64,000 bases of DNA from NCBI GenBank assembly GCA_017934545.1, contig JAGBJI010000005.1, forward strand, positions 62,001 to 126,000. The letters run 5' to 3'. The translations under genes and the position numbers were made by a program. The notes beneath the pieces are model-generated. The model was not told where the DNA came from and made no database searches. It saw nothing but the letters and a program-made list of their open reading frames with translations. The number at the start of each line of letters is the position of its first letter. Position 1 is the stretch's first letter. Source of the DNA: Bacteroidales bacterium (GTDB lineage Bacteria > Bacteroidota > Bacteroidia > Bacteroidales > P3). This document shows, one piece after another, positions 33,349 to 43,261 of this stretch.

Positions 33349-36300
33349 GTGAAAACAATAATAAAATATTTTCTTCAAAACAGGGCGGTAACCGCCATAG
33401 TGCTGACAGTAATCATTGCAGGGGGCATATACACCGCTCCGTTTGAGTGGACAAAAGGCTCTTTTCCCCGCAATCCCGTATCGGTAGACGCCATACCCGA
33501 CGTAGGCGACAATCAACAGATAGTAACCTGCGAATGGATGGGCAGAAGTCCCAAAGACATTCAAAACCAAATAACTTACCCGCTCACAACTCAACTTATA
33601 GGCATTCCCGGAGTTAAAACCGTACGCTCTTCTTCAATGTTCGGAATGTCCTTTATATATATAATCTTTGACGACAAGACCGACTTTTATTTTTCACGCT
33701 CGCGTATTTTGGAAAAACTAAACTCCCTGCCCGACGGAACGCTGCCCGAGGGAGTCAAACCTACGCTCGGCCCTGACGCAACGGCATTGGGTCAGATTTT
33801 TTGGTATACCTTGGAGGGCAGGGACACAAAAACGGGTAAGCCGTCGGGCGGTTGGACGCCGCAGGAGTTGCGTTCAATACAGGATTATTATGTAAAATAC
33901 GCTCTGTCTTCGGCCGAAGGAGTGTCGGAGGTGGCTTCCGTAGGCGGATACGTCAAAGAATACCAAGTGGATTTAGACCCGCAAAAAATGCTTGCATACA
34001 ATATTGACATAATGCAGGTAATGCAGGCCGTAAGCAACAGCAATATTGACGTAAGTGCAGGCACTATGGAGATAAACCGTATGGAGTATCTGATAAGGGG
34101 TCTGGGGTACATACACAGTATTGAGGATTTGGAAAACGCAGTGATAACTTCCGTCAACGGAGTACCCGTAAGAATAAAAGATGTGTGCAAAGTCAACGTC
34201 GGACCGTCGGAAAAACGCGGCGGATTGGACAAAGAGGGCGTTCAGGCTACGGGAGGAGTGGTCGTTGCACGCTACGGAGCCAATCCTATGGAGGTTATAA
34301 ACAATGTAAAAGCCAAAATAGAAGAGTCGCATGCGGGTATGCCGCAAAAAACCCTCAAAGACGGTTCGGTAAGCAAGGTGACGATAGTTCCTTTCTACGA
34401 CCGCACGCAATTGATTAAGGAAACAATCGGCACATTGGAGAGTTCGTTGCTGCACGAAATACTTATATGTATAATAGTTGTGTTGATATTAGTTTTGAAT
34501 CTGCGTTCGTCGTTAGTTATTGCCTCAATGCTGCCGCTGGCCGTGCTTATGACATTCATAATAATGAAACTGACGGGTTTACAGGCAAACATCGTGGCTC
34601 TGTCAGGTATAGCCATTGCCATAGGAATAATGGTTGATGTGGGCGTGGTGTTTGTTGAAAACACTATAAAAAGACTTGATGCAAACAAAAAAGCCGGTAG
34701 CAATGAAGACCTTGTGCAGACAATCTTGCACGCTGTCAACGAAGTGGCTCCCGCAGTGACAACGGGAATGCTGACAACGGTTGTAAGTTTTCTGCCCGTA
34801 TTTGCAATGCAGGCACAGGAGGGAAAAATGTTCCGCCCGTTGGCTTTCACCAAGACATTTGCCCTTATGTCAGCGTTTATATTAGGCATTACAGTGCTGC
34901 CGACGTTGATTTATTGGATTTTTTCAATTCATTGGCCTGAAAAATTCAAAACCAAAGTCCGCAAAGCGACCTCATCAATCCGTGACAACAAATTAGTACG
35001 TTTTGTATTTCGCAACAAAAAGCCTATAACCTTGATTGCCGTAATCACAATCGCCGTATACATACTGTCTTTCAAGTGGATGCCGCTCGGAGCCGACAAA
35101 GGCGTTACGTTGAACACGCTGTTCGTCTTTTTGATAATAGGTTTTATTTTAGCAATGCTGTGGTTGTTGGTAGTGTTTTATGAAAGAATTTTGTCGTGGT
35201 GTCTTCGCAACAGGGTGAAATTTATGCTTATACCGTTGTTTACTCTTTTGCTGGGCATAACTATATGGTTCGGAACGGAAAAACTTATAGGCATTCCTAC
35301 CAAGTGGTTCCCCGGGGTGGGAAAGGAATTCATGCCTTCGCTGGATGAAGGAAGTTTCATGCTGATGCCTACTTCCATGCCTCACAGCGGTGTTGAGCAG
35401 AACACGGAATATATATCCGTTATGGACAGGCGTATAAAAAACATACCCGAAGTGGAATGCGTGGTAGGCAAGTGGGGACGCGTCAACTCTGCATTAGACC
35501 CTGCCCCCGTACAAATGTATGAAACCACAATAAATTACAGAAGCGAGTATCTGTTGGACGCTTCGGGTAAAAGAGCAAGGTTTAAAACCGATTCAAAGGG
35601 ACGTTTTATCTTAAAAAACGGCGGTAAGTATGACCCGGAACATGAATTCAGAATATTCACTGCAGATTCTTTAGTCCGCTCTTCATACGGAAGATATTTA
35701 AGACAGTGGCGTAAAAACATAAAGTCAACGGACGACATATGGAATGAAATATCCGCCGCCGCAACAATACCGGGCGTTACCACCGCTCCTAAACTCCAAC
35801 CCATAGCAACGCGAATGGTCATGCTGTCTACTGGAATGCGCGCCCCGATGGGAATAAAAATCACGGCATCTTCCGCACAGGACATAGAAAAGGCAGGACT
35901 TATTTTGGAGAAAGAACTTAAAAACGTTGCACAGGTAAATCCGTCAAGCGTGTTTTACGACCGCAGTCTGTCGTCTGCATATATGGAGATAAAACCTGAC
36001 AGAGAGAAGATGGCTCGTTACGGTATAACCATAGCAACTTTGCAGGACGTTGTCACCGCAGCTATAGGCAATATGCCGATGACTACCGTTGTTGACGGAA
36101 GGGAACGTTATCAGGTCAGAGTCCGATATCCGAGGGAATTGAGGGATAATCCGCACGAAATAGAAAACATACTCGTTCCCGCAGCAGACGGTATACAGAT
36201 TCCTTTGTCACAGGTGGCTGATTTGGAATTCACCAAAGGCGAACAGATGATACAAAGCGAGAATACTTTTTTGACGGGTTATGTCATCTTTGACAAGCAA

Positions 36301-37038
36301 GGTGCGGTTGCGGAAACGGATGTGGTTCACAAAGCCAAAACATATATTGACAATAGGATTAAAGAGGGCAAAATATCGCTGCCTAACGGTGTTTCGTACC
36401 GTTTTGCAGGCAACTATGAGCAGCAGGAACGTGCTTCAAAGCGGTTGGCTTTGGTTATTCCCGTATCTTTGTTGATTATATTGATGATTCTGTACTTCCA
36501 ATTCAAAAGTATTACCGCTTCTTTAATACATTTTTCAGGCGTTTTCGTTGCTTTTGCGGGCGGATTTATACTTATATGGCTGTATTCCCAACCTTGGTTC
36601 TTGGATTTTTCCGTATTGGGAACCAATTTAAGGGATATGTTCAACATAAACGGAACAATAAACTTAAGCGTTGCTGTATGGGTAGGATTCATTGCACTTT
36701 TCGGCATAGCAACCGATGACGGTGTGCTGATGGGAACTTATATCCATCAGGTATTTCTTGAAGACAAACCCTCAACACAAAAAGAAATTTTCCTCGCAGT
36801 AGTTAAAGCGGGCAAAAAAAGAGTACGCCCTGCCGCAATGACAACGGCTACGACATTGATAGCACTTTTGCCTGTATTGTCTTCCGTAGGCAAAGGCTCG
36901 GACATAATGATACCGATGTCCATACCATGTTTCGGCGGTATGCTTTTGCAGGTAATGACAATGTTTGTAGTACCTGTTTTGCAATATACATGGCGCAGTG
37001 CAGCATTAAAACACAAAATCAATTCGGAAACAAAATGA
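33349..37038 (+). CDS. cusA: CusA/CzcA-family heavy-metal efflux RND pump
   Basis: Inner-membrane proton antiporter that drives metal ions from periplasm to outside through the adaptor and outer membrane channel. N- and C-terminal membrane sets are clear (VTAIVLTVIIAGGIYTAP; IGIMVDVGVVFVENTIKR; LFGIATDDGVLMGTY). Methionines in EFMPSLDEGSFMLMPTSMPH suggest Cu(I)/Ag(I). At 1229 residues it is about 180 longer than E. coli CusA, with extra periplasmic sequence near residues 725-790 and extra hydrophobic sequence near 580-620. Initiation is at GTG. It overlaps cusC by four bases. Metal specificity is inference. Confidence 0.92.
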   Translation: MKTIIKYFLQNRAVTAIVLTVIIAGGIYTAPFEWTKGSFPRNPVSVDAIPDVGDNQQIVTCEWMGRSPKDIQNQITYPLTTQLIGIPGVKTVRSSSMFGMSFIYIIFDDKTDFYFSRSRILEKLNSLPDGTLPEGVKPTLGPDATALGQIFWYTLEGRDTKTGKPSGGWTPQELRSIQDYYVKYALSSAEGVSEVASVGGYVKEYQVDLDPQKMLAYNIDIMQVMQAVSNSNIDVSAGTMEINRMEYLIRGLGYIHSIEDLENAVITSVNGVPVRIKDVCKVNVGPSEKRGGLDKEGVQATGGVVVARYGANPMEVINNVKAKIEESHAGMPQKTLKDGSVSKVTIVPFYDRTQLIKETIGTLESSLLHEILICIIVVLILVLNLRSSLVIASMLPLAVLMTFIIMKLTGLQANIVALSGIAIAIGIMVDVGVVFVENTIKRLDANKKAGSNEDLVQTILHAVNEVAPAVTTGMLTTVVSFLPVFAMQAQEGKMFRPLAFTKTFALMSAFILGITVLPTLIYWIFSIHWPEKFKTKVRKATSSIRDNKLVRFVFRNKKPITLIAVITIAVYILSFKWMPLGADKGVTLNTLFVFLIIGFILAMLWLLVVFYERILSWCLRNRVKFMLIPLFTLLLGITIWFGTEKLIGIPTKWFPGVGKEFMPSLDEGSFMLMPTSMPHSGVEQNTEYISVMDRRIKNIPEVECVVGKWGRVNSALDPAPVQMYETTINYRSEYLLDASGKRARFKTDSKGRFILKNGGKYDPEHEFRIFTADSLVRSSYGRYLRQWRKNIKSTDDIWNEISAAATIPGVTTAPKLQPIATRMVMLSTGMRAPMGIKITASSAQDIEKAGLILEKELKNVAQVNPSSVFYDRSLSSAYMEIKPDREKMARYGITIATLQDVVTAAIGNMPMTTVVDGRERYQVRVRYPRELRDNPHEIENILVPAADGIQIPLSQVADLEFTKGEQMIQSENTFLTGYVIFDKQGAVAETDVVHKAKTYIDNRIKEGKISLPNGVSYRFAGNYEQQERASKRLALVIPVSLLIILMILYFQFKSITASLIHFSGVFVAFAGGFILIWLYSQPWFLDFSVLGTNLRDMFNINGTINLSVAVWVGFIALFGIATDDGVLMGTYIHQVFLEDKPSTQKEIFLAVVKAGKKRVRPAAMTTATTLIALLPVLSSVGKGSDIMIPMSIPCFGGMLLQVMTMFVVPVLQYTWRSAALKHKINSETK

Positions 37039-38294
37039 AAAAATTTCCAGTAATACTTTCATATACCTTATTTATATTATTATCGGGCATAACCTATGCT
37101 CAGGATTATCTAAACGCATATATAAATATAGGTATAGCAAATTCCCCTCAATTAAAATCTATAGAGTATGAAATATCTTCGACAAAAGAAAAAATTTCTT
37201 CCGAAGCGGCATTGAACGATATGGAACTTTCTTTATCTGTATTGCCCGAACCAATGATGAATGTCAACGGTGAACAGGTTGCAACCGTTTCTTTGATGCA
37301 GATGTTTCCGTGGCCGGGTACATTGGCAAGTTCGGCTAAAGAAATGAAATGTATGACGGAAAGCAAAACTTTTCTGTTGCAACAAACCAAAGCAGAATTG
37401 CAGTACAAAATAGAAACGTCTTATTATGATATGGTGTTGGTTCAATATGAAACTTTGTTGATTCAACAACGTCTGACACTGTTAAGCAATATTGAGAAAA
37501 ACTTTTTATCAAAATATGTAAGCCAAATGCCAGATGCCAAAAGCAAATCCGCTGTTCCTAATTTAATAAACATACAACTGCAACAAGAAGAACTGTCCCT
37601 GCAACTTGAAATCTTAAAAGACAATCTCGCAACGGCAAAACGCAAATTCAATATCTTACTGCACAGAAACGAAACGGAAGAAATATTATTGGCGGATTCC
37701 GTAATTGAATATCCGTTTACAATTTATAATTATGAAAATATATTGAATAAAAACCCAGAACTTGGTATGCTCAATGCACAAAAGCAAGCCGGAATGCATG
37801 GTGTTGAAATGCAGAAGAGAATGTCTTATCCCATGATTGGCGTAGGTGTTGAGTACATGATAAACAAACAAACCGACAATCCTAAAATGGAAGACATGAA
37901 CGGCAAAAACATGTTCATGGCAATGTTTAAAGTTTCCATGCCGGTATTCAGAAAAAAATACAATTCCGCAATTAATTCCGCTAAATTCAAAACCCGCAGC
38001 ATTGAACAACAATACGAACAAAAAACGGATAACATTAAAAACGAAATTATTTCTCTTGAACAAAACTATATCAACCTTAAAAAGAAATTAGTCTTGTATA
38101 CAAAACAAACATCTTTATTACAAGAGAAAATAAATATTCTTAACACTGCTTATACCGCATCGCAATCGTCGGTGACAGATATACTTGAAACAGAAGAAAA
38201 GTTACTTGATTACAAACTGAAAACTGCAACCACTGTAACAGAAATAAACAAAACAACTGCAAAATTAAAAACATTTATTTCCGAAGAGTTATGA
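37035..38294 (+). CDS. cusC: TolC-family outer membrane efflux channel (CusC-like)
   Basis: The outer membrane duct of the tripartite pump. A signal peptide (MKKFPVILSYTLFILLSGITYA) precedes two repeats of long alpha-helical hairpins (about 30-230 and 235-419) typical of the TolC fold. It is 419 residues. The ATG at 37035 overlaps the cusA stop (ATGA), and its own stop overlaps cusB, so the three genes are translated together. The long frame start at 36927 is inside cusA and is rejected. Confidence 0.9.
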   Translation: MKKFPVILSYTLFILLSGITYAQDYLNAYINIGIANSPQLKSIEYEISSTKEKISSEAALNDMELSLSVLPEPMMNVNGEQVATVSLMQMFPWPGTLASSAKEMKCMTESKTFLLQQTKAELQYKIETSYYDMVLVQYETLLIQQRLTLLSNIEKNFLSKYVSQMPDAKSKSAVPNLINIQLQQEELSLQLEILKDNLATAKRKFNILLHRNETEEILLADSVIEYPFTIYNYENILNKNPELGMLNAQKQAGMHGVEMQKRMSYPMIGVGVEYMINKQTDNPKMEDMNGKNMFMAMFKVSMPVFRKKYNSAINSAKFKTRSIEQQYEQKTDNIKNEIISLEQNYINLKKKLVLYTKQTSLLQEKINILNTAYTASQSSVTDILETEEKLLDYKLKTATTVTEINKTTAKLKTFISEEL

Positions 38295-39532
38295 AAGAGT
38301 TTATAAACAAATACAAAACGGTTTTGCCGTTAGTGTTAATTATTTTAGGAATATTCATCGGTTGGGTTATTTTCGCTCCTTCAAAAAATAAACAGTCGGA
38401 TAAAAAAGACACGGCAACAAAAGAATACACTTGCAGTATGCATCCGCAGATACGGCAGGACAAAGCGGGAAAATGTCCTCTGTGCGGAATGGATTTAACC
38501 GAAGTAGGAAAAACCTCGGAAGAACACCTTGACCCGAATACCGTGATGTTTACCGACCAAGCAGCCGCACTTGCAAACATTGAAACCATGGTTGTATGGG
38601 AAGAAGACGGCGAAAAAGTACTTACACTTTACGGAAACGTTGAAATCAACCAACGCACCGCCCAAGTTCAACCGTCATATGTAAGCGGACGGATTGAGAA
38701 GTTATACATAAATGCAGAGGGTGACAGAGTGACGAAAGGGCAAAATATTGCCAAAATATACTCACCCGAACTGTATACGGCAACACAGGAATTGATTACC
38801 GCCTTGTCCTACCCCGATAAAATGCAAAGTGAGATATTGGTAAACGCCGCAAAAGAAAAACTTTTGCTTTGGAATTTGACCGAATCTCAAATAAACAATA
38901 TAATAAACACGCATAAAGCCACTCCTTATATAGATATTAAAGCTGTAACATCGGGCATTGTAACCGAAAAGAATGTGAACCAAGGGGATTATATTTCGCC
39001 CGGAAAAAATCTTTTCACCGTTGCAGACCTTGCAAATGTATGGATTGTTTTGAAAGCATATGAAAAAGACCTTGCATTTTTGCATACGGGACAGAAGGTA
39101 ACGTTCACCTGTGAAGCTTTGGCGGGAAAACAATTCAACGGAAGTATATCTTTCATTGACCCGGTGATAAACAATCAGTCCCGTACGGCTGATGTAAGGG
39201 TTGTAATTCAAAATGCGTCGGGTATGTTCAAACCTAATATGTATGTAAAGGCCAATGTAACTGCCGATTTATCGCAATACAAAGGTAAAATCATTGTTCC
39301 TAACAGTGCAGTGCTTTGGTCGGGCAAGAAAAGCATAGTCTATGTTAAAGACCCCGAACAAGAACAACCCTCGTTCACGCTTAGGCAAGTGGAATTGGGA
39401 CCTTCGCTGAACGGGTCGTACATTATACTCAACGGATTGCAGGAAGGGGAAGAAATAGCTATTGAAGGCGTGTTCGCAATTGATGCTGCCGCACAATTGG
39501 AGGGTAAAAAGAGTTTGATGAACGGTGATTAA
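38291..39532 (+). CDS. cusB: RND periplasmic adaptor with heavy-metal-binding domain (CusB-like)
   Basis: Membrane fusion protein bridging pump and channel. An N-terminal membrane anchor (VLPLVLIILGIFIGWVIF) is followed by a small metal-binding domain at about 45-75 with the motif YTCSMHPQI and CPLCGMDL, which can capture Cu or Zn. The HlyD-type barrel-sandwich and beta-barrel domains follow (VSGRIEKLYINAEGDRV, VTSGIVTEKNVNQGDYI). 413 residues. It is the last gene of the cusACB operon. Confidence 0.92.
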   Translation: MKEFINKYKTVLPLVLIILGIFIGWVIFAPSKNKQSDKKDTATKEYTCSMHPQIRQDKAGKCPLCGMDLTEVGKTSEEHLDPNTVMFTDQAAALANIETMVVWEEDGEKVLTLYGNVEINQRTAQVQPSYVSGRIEKLYINAEGDRVTKGQNIAKIYSPELYTATQELITALSYPDKMQSEILVNAAKEKLLLWNLTESQINNIINTHKATPYIDIKAVTSGIVTEKNVNQGDYISPGKNLFTVADLANVWIVLKAYEKDLAFLHTGQKVTFTCEALAGKQFNGSISFIDPVINNQSRTADVRVVIQNASGMFKPNMYVKANVTADLSQYKGKIIVPNSAVLWSGKKSIVYVKDPEQEQPSFTLRQVELGPSLNGSYIILNGLQEGEEIAIEGVFAIDAAAQLEGKKSLMNGD

Positions 39533-39551
39533 ATATACCTCTATTTGGGTA

Positions 39552-39583
39552 TTGCCGCTGTAATATTATGGTATTATTTTTGC
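39552..39583 (+). promoter_or_regulatory. Promoter of the HMA protein gene (TTG-N20-TATTTTTGC)
   Basis: The -33 TTG at 39552-39554 and an exact -7 box TATTTTTGC at 39575-39583 are 20 bases apart, the preferred Bacteroidota spacing. It gives the HMA gene its own promoter downstream of the cus operon. Confidence 0.65.
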
Positions 39584-39623
39584 AGACAAGTAATTACAAA
39601 CAATAATTTAATATTTTAAGACA

Positions 39624-39995
39624 ATGAAAAGAACAATCAAAGTAATGGCAATGGCAACATTTGTTTTTGTTGCAATGGGTTTTTCATCTCTTCAAGCCAA
39701 AGAAGCGAAAATCAAAGTGAACGGAGTTTGCGGAATGTGCAAAACAAAGATAGAAAAAGCCGCAAAGAGTGTTAAAGGTGTTAAAACTGCCGTATGGAAC
39801 AAAGAAAACCAAACTTTAACATTGAATTTTAACGAAAAACTTACTGACATCAAAACCATATCACAGGCAATAGCCAAAACGGGATATGATGCAGGCGAAA
39901 TAAAAGCCGACAAAGAAGCACGTGCAAAACTTCCTGGTTGCTGCAAAGGCGAAGGACACCATCACAACGGTACGGATAAAGGTTGTGAAAAGTAA
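39624..39995 (+). CDS. Periplasmic heavy-metal-associated (HMA) domain protein
   Basis: A 123-residue exported metallochaperone-like protein. The signal peptide ends near FSSLQA. The HMA domain (about 28-95) has the metal motif GVCGMCKTKIEKA, a spaced variant of GMxCxxC, and KTGYDAGE at the usual place. The tail adds CCKGEGHHHNG and a final Cys, a probable second metal site. By position after cusACB it probably passes Cu(I) or a similar ion to the pump; this is inference. Confidence 0.9.
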   Translation: MKRTIKVMAMATFVFVAMGFSSLQAKEAKIKVNGVCGMCKTKIEKAAKSVKGVKTAVWNKENQTLTLNFNEKLTDIKTISQAIAKTGYDAGEIKADKEARAKLPGCCKGEGHHHNGTDKGCEK

Positions 39996-40063
39996 TTGCG
40001 GCACAACGCAAACAGGTGTTTATCCATTTATTTTTTGCAAACAAATTTGTCAAAATTTGATTT

Positions 40064-40552
40064 ATGGTTTACAACAACAGTAATGTCCGCCGACAAGACA
40101 GACTTTTAAACGAACAACGTGCAAGGTTTCTGTTGCAAACAAGCGAATACGGCGTTTTGTCCATGATTGACAAAGACTCTTTGCCGTATGCAGTGCCTTT
40201 AAACTTCGTTTGGGACAATGCCTCTTCCGTTTATATACATTGTGCAACGGAAGGAAAAAAATTGGAAGCCTTAAAACAAAACCCCGATGCTTCTTTTTGC
40301 ATCATAGGCAATGTACATCTGCTGCCCGATAAGTTCACTACGGAATACGAAAGCATAATAATGAAAGGAAAAGCCTGCGTAAACATATCCGACAGTGAGA
40401 AACACAAGGCAATAGAACTATTGTTACAAAAATTATCTCCTAATGATGTGGAAACAGGAAGAAAATACGCTGAAAAATCTTTTCACCGTACACAGATAAT
40501 ACGTATTGATTTCACGGAATTCAGCGGTAAAACCAAAAAGATAATGCGGTAA
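40064..40552 (+). CDS. Pyridoxamine 5'-phosphate oxidase-family protein (NimA-like)
   Basis: A 162-residue flavin-binding split-barrel protein. The sequence MVYNNSNVRRQDRLLNEQRA followed by LLQTSEYGVLSMIDKDSLPYAVPLNFVW matches the Nim-like group, which in some Bacteroides can reduce 5-nitroimidazoles. Most chromosomal members are general FMN- or heme-binding proteins, so resistance should not be assumed. It is followed by a strong terminator. Confidence 0.85.
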   Translation: MVYNNSNVRRQDRLLNEQRARFLLQTSEYGVLSMIDKDSLPYAVPLNFVWDNASSVYIHCATEGKKLEALKQNPDASFCIIGNVHLLPDKFTTEYESIIMKGKACVNISDSEKHKAIELLLQKLSPNDVETGRKYAEKSFHRTQIIRIDFTEFSGKTKKIMR

Positions 40553-40573
40553 TGTTTTTCTTTGTTTGTCAAA

Positions 40574-40611
40574 ATATACGGTTGGAGTGAAGCTTCAACC
40601 GTATATTTTTT
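40574..40611 (+). terminator. Rho-independent terminator after the NimA-like gene
   Basis: Stem ATATACGGTTGGA against TTCAACCGTATAT with a seven-base loop, directly followed by TTTTT. It ends the HMA/NimA-like segment before glnN. Confidence 0.9.
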
Positions 40612-40665
40612 GTGTTTTTTGCAATATAACCCCTAAATAATTAGGATGATATTGCAAAATTATCG

Positions 40666-40674
40666 TATTTTTGC
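40666..40674 (+). promoter_or_regulatory. -7 box TATTTTTGC for glnN
   Basis: Exact consensus, 70 bases before the ATG at 40744, giving a leader of about 60 bases. No -33 TTTG at standard spacing. Confidence 0.5.
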
Positions 40675-40743
40675 ACCGTTAACCCCGTTTCGTTGCGGGT
40701 TTTAAATAAAAAATACCGTAATTTTATAAAATCTAAAGTAAAA

Positions 40744-42933
40744 ATGTCAAAATTCAGATTCATTGCTTTGCAGGAAGTTTCGCAAAGAAAACCGGTGGAT
40801 GTACATGCCCCGGAAAAAGAAGTGGCGGATTATTTCGGCTCACATGTTTTTAACAAAAAGAATATGCAGAAATATCTGTCCCAACAGACAATCGACGCCA
40901 TAGACCAGGCCGTTAACGAAAGCAAAAACATATCCCTGCAGGATGCAGACTTGATTGCCAACGGCATGAAGTCGTGGGCCAAAGACAACGGAGTGACCCA
41001 CTACACCCATTGGTTTCAACCGTTGACTGACGGTACGGCCGAAAAGCATGATTCTTTTTTTGAGTTCTCCAAAGAGGGAAATCCTATTGAAAGATTCTCG
41101 GGCAAAGTCCTTGTTCAGCAAGAACCCGACGCCAGCTCCTTTCCTTCGGGCGGTCTGAGGAACACTTTCGAAGCCAGAGGGTACACTGCGTGGGATATTT
41201 CTTCACCTGCTTTCATTGTTGACGATACTTTGTGTATTCCTACCATATTTATTTCTTACACAGGGGAAGCTTTGGACTATAAAACTCCGCTGTTGAAAGC
41301 CTTGATGTCGGTTGACAAAGCCGCAACGGGCGTTTGTCAGTATTTTGATAAGAATGTACAGAAGGTAACCGCCAATTTAGGTTGGGAACAGGAATATTTT
41401 TTGGTTGATTCCGCACTTTACCGTGCAAGACCCGACCTTTGTCTTACGGGGAGAACGCTTATGGGACACTCATCTGCCAAAGAACAACAATTGGACGACC
41501 ATTACTTCGGCTCCATTCCCTCAAGGGTAACTTCGTTTATGAAAGATTTGGAATACGAATGCTATAAATTGGGCATACCTCTGAAAACACGGCACAACGA
41601 GGTCGCTCCCAACCAGTTTGAACTCGCTCCGATATACGAAGAAGTCAATTTGGCAAACGACCACAACCAATTGGTGATGGATTTGATGAAAAGAATAGCC
41701 TTAAAACACAACTTCAACGTTCTTTTCCACGAAAAACCGTTTCAAAGTGTGAACGGAAGCGGAAAGCATAACAATTGGTCGCTGACAACCGACACGGGAG
41801 TGAATCTGTTTGCCCCGGGAAAAAATCCTAAAGGCAACATGCTGTTTTTAACTTTTATTATCAACGTAATGGTTATGGTGTTTAAAAACCAAGACCTAAT
41901 CCGTGCGAGCATAATGTCTGCAACCAACAACCGCAGATTGGGAGCTAACGAAGCCCCTCCCGCAATCCTTTCCGTTTTTTTGGGAAAAAGCTTGAGCAAG
42001 ATGTTGGATAAATTGGAGAAAGAGGTTGTTGACTACAAGATGACGCCCGAAGAAAAAACTGCATTGAAACTCGGCATCGGCAAAATACCCGAAATATTGA
42101 TTGACAACACCGACCGCAACCGCACTTCGCCGTTTGCTTTTACGGGCAACCGCTTTGAGTTCCGCGCCCAAGGCTCTTCGGCCAACTGTGCAGCCTCCAT
42201 GATAGTTATAAATGCCGCTATGGCACATCAACTTTCGGATTTTAAAAACCAAGTTGATGAATTGATAAATAAAAACGTCAACAAGGACGAAGCAATATTC
42301 CGTGTGCTGAAAAAATTAATAAAAGAAAGCAAAAGCATATGCTTTGAAGGCGACGGATATTCAAAACAATGGGAAAAGGAAGCGAAGAAACGCCGTTTGA
42401 CAAACATAAACAACGTGCCGCAGGCGTTGTTGAAATACGAAGACAAGGCATCTAAAAAAGTTCTTATCGGAGAAAAAATCTTCAACGAGGCAGAATTGGA
42501 AAGCCGGGTGGACGTTGAGATGGAGAAATACGTAAAAAAAATTCAGATAGAGGCACGTGTGCTCGGCGATTTGACCATCAACCACATTATTCCTACCGCC
42601 GTTACGTACCAAAACAGACTCTTGGACAATATTGTCAAAATGAAAGAAGTTTTTTCCGCAGATGAATACGAGCAATTGACTTGTAAGCGTCGGGAACTTA
42701 TAAAAGAAATCCAAGAACATATAGATGAACTGAAACGGTTGGTAAACGAGATGATTGAGGCAAGAAAATATGCCAACAATCTGCCTGATATACGGCAAAA
42801 AGCCTTTGCATACAGCGACAAAGTGGATATCTACCAAGACAAAATCAGGGAACACATAGATACATTGGAAATGGAGATTGACAATGAGTTGTGGCCGCTG
42901 GTCAAATACAGGGAACTATTGTTTACAAAATAA
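40744..42933 (+). CDS. glnN: Glutamine synthetase, type III
   Basis: ATP-dependent ligation of ammonia to glutamate. From the ATG at 40744 the protein is 729 residues, the same length I recall for Bacteroides fragilis GlnN. Type III hallmarks are VLVQQEPDASSFPSGGLR, LGWEQEYFLVD, HNEVAPNQFELAPI, NGSGKHNNWS and NRTSPFAFTGNRFEFR, then a long helical C-terminal region. The frame is open 17 codons further up, but that part overlaps the likely leader. It is monocistronic, with a hairpin at 42971-42998. Confidence 0.96.
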   Translation: MSKFRFIALQEVSQRKPVDVHAPEKEVADYFGSHVFNKKNMQKYLSQQTIDAIDQAVNESKNISLQDADLIANGMKSWAKDNGVTHYTHWFQPLTDGTAEKHDSFFEFSKEGNPIERFSGKVLVQQEPDASSFPSGGLRNTFEARGYTAWDISSPAFIVDDTLCIPTIFISYTGEALDYKTPLLKALMSVDKAATGVCQYFDKNVQKVTANLGWEQEYFLVDSALYRARPDLCLTGRTLMGHSSAKEQQLDDHYFGSIPSRVTSFMKDLEYECYKLGIPLKTRHNEVAPNQFELAPIYEEVNLANDHNQLVMDLMKRIALKHNFNVLFHEKPFQSVNGSGKHNNWSLTTDTGVNLFAPGKNPKGNMLFLTFIINVMVMVFKNQDLIRASIMSATNNRRLGANEAPPAILSVFLGKSLSKMLDKLEKEVVDYKMTPEEKTALKLGIGKIPEILIDNTDRNRTSPFAFTGNRFEFRAQGSSANCAASMIVINAAMAHQLSDFKNQVDELINKNVNKDEAIFRVLKKLIKESKSICFEGDGYSKQWEKEAKKRRLTNINNVPQALLKYEDKASKKVLIGEKIFNEAELESRVDVEMEKYVKKIQIEARVLGDLTINHIIPTAVTYQNRLLDNIVKMKEVFSADEYEQLTCKRRELIKEIQEHIDELKRLVNEMIEARKYANNLPDIRQKAFAYSDKVDIYQDKIREHIDTLEMEIDNELWPLVKYRELLFTK

Positions 42934-42970
42934 AAAATAAATTATTTAAAACACAATTGTTTTCAGCCCT

Positions 42971-42998
42971 GTGCCGTTTGGTTGTTGCCAAACGGCAC
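42971..42998 (+). terminator. Hairpin after glnN, probable terminator
   Basis: Perfect 11-bp stem GTGCCGTTTGG / CCAAACGGCAC with a six-base loop, 37 bases after the stop. The trailing sequence AATGTTTCT is only weakly T-rich, so termination may be inefficient or aided by the adjacent repeat element. Confidence 0.65.
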
Positions 42999-43005
42999 AA
43001 TGTTT

Positions 43006-43154
43006 CTGCCCCTTGCGAAAGTAATCTCAAAAAAAATAGGTTTTTTCACTCAAAAAAATAGATTTTTTCATGTAAAAAACCTATTTTTTTTCAGATTAAA
43101 GTGCGAAGGGGCGGAAATTAAAACGCAAAAGGCGGAACTCTTTTTGCAAAAGGC
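43006..43154. repeat. Brick-built element, TAGG/TAGA/CCTA core
   Basis: Inner cores TAGG (43037-43040), TAGA (43059-43062) and CCTA (43080-43083), about 22 bp apart. The left arm GCCCCTTGCGAAAGTAATC is identical to that at 11.1 kb; the right arm ends GCGAAGGGGCGGAAA. Bricks AAAAGGCGG and AAAAGGC follow. It lies between glnN and the next plus-strand gene. Confidence 0.8.
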
Positions 43155-43208
43155 AAAAATATATTTCGGAAATATTTTCAAAAAAGAACAATTTCGGAAT
43201 AATTATTG

Positions 43209-43217
43209 TAACTTTGC
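43209..43217 (+). promoter_or_regulatory. -7 box TAACTTTGC for the secreted protein/ftsK operon
   Basis: Exact consensus, 45 bases before the ATG at 43262. Confidence 0.5.
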
Positions 43218-43261
43218 TTTTTCAAAAAAGAGTATTAACATTTTTAAAAAAAACAGAAAAC

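Noticed and set aside
36927-37034. Longer N-terminus for the TolC-family gene
   Set aside because: These codons overlap cusA in another frame; the signal peptide starts at 37035 with an ATGA overlap.
40064-40552. Nitroimidazole resistance gene
   Set aside because: Only family-level resemblance to Nim proteins; most chromosomal relatives are not resistance factors.
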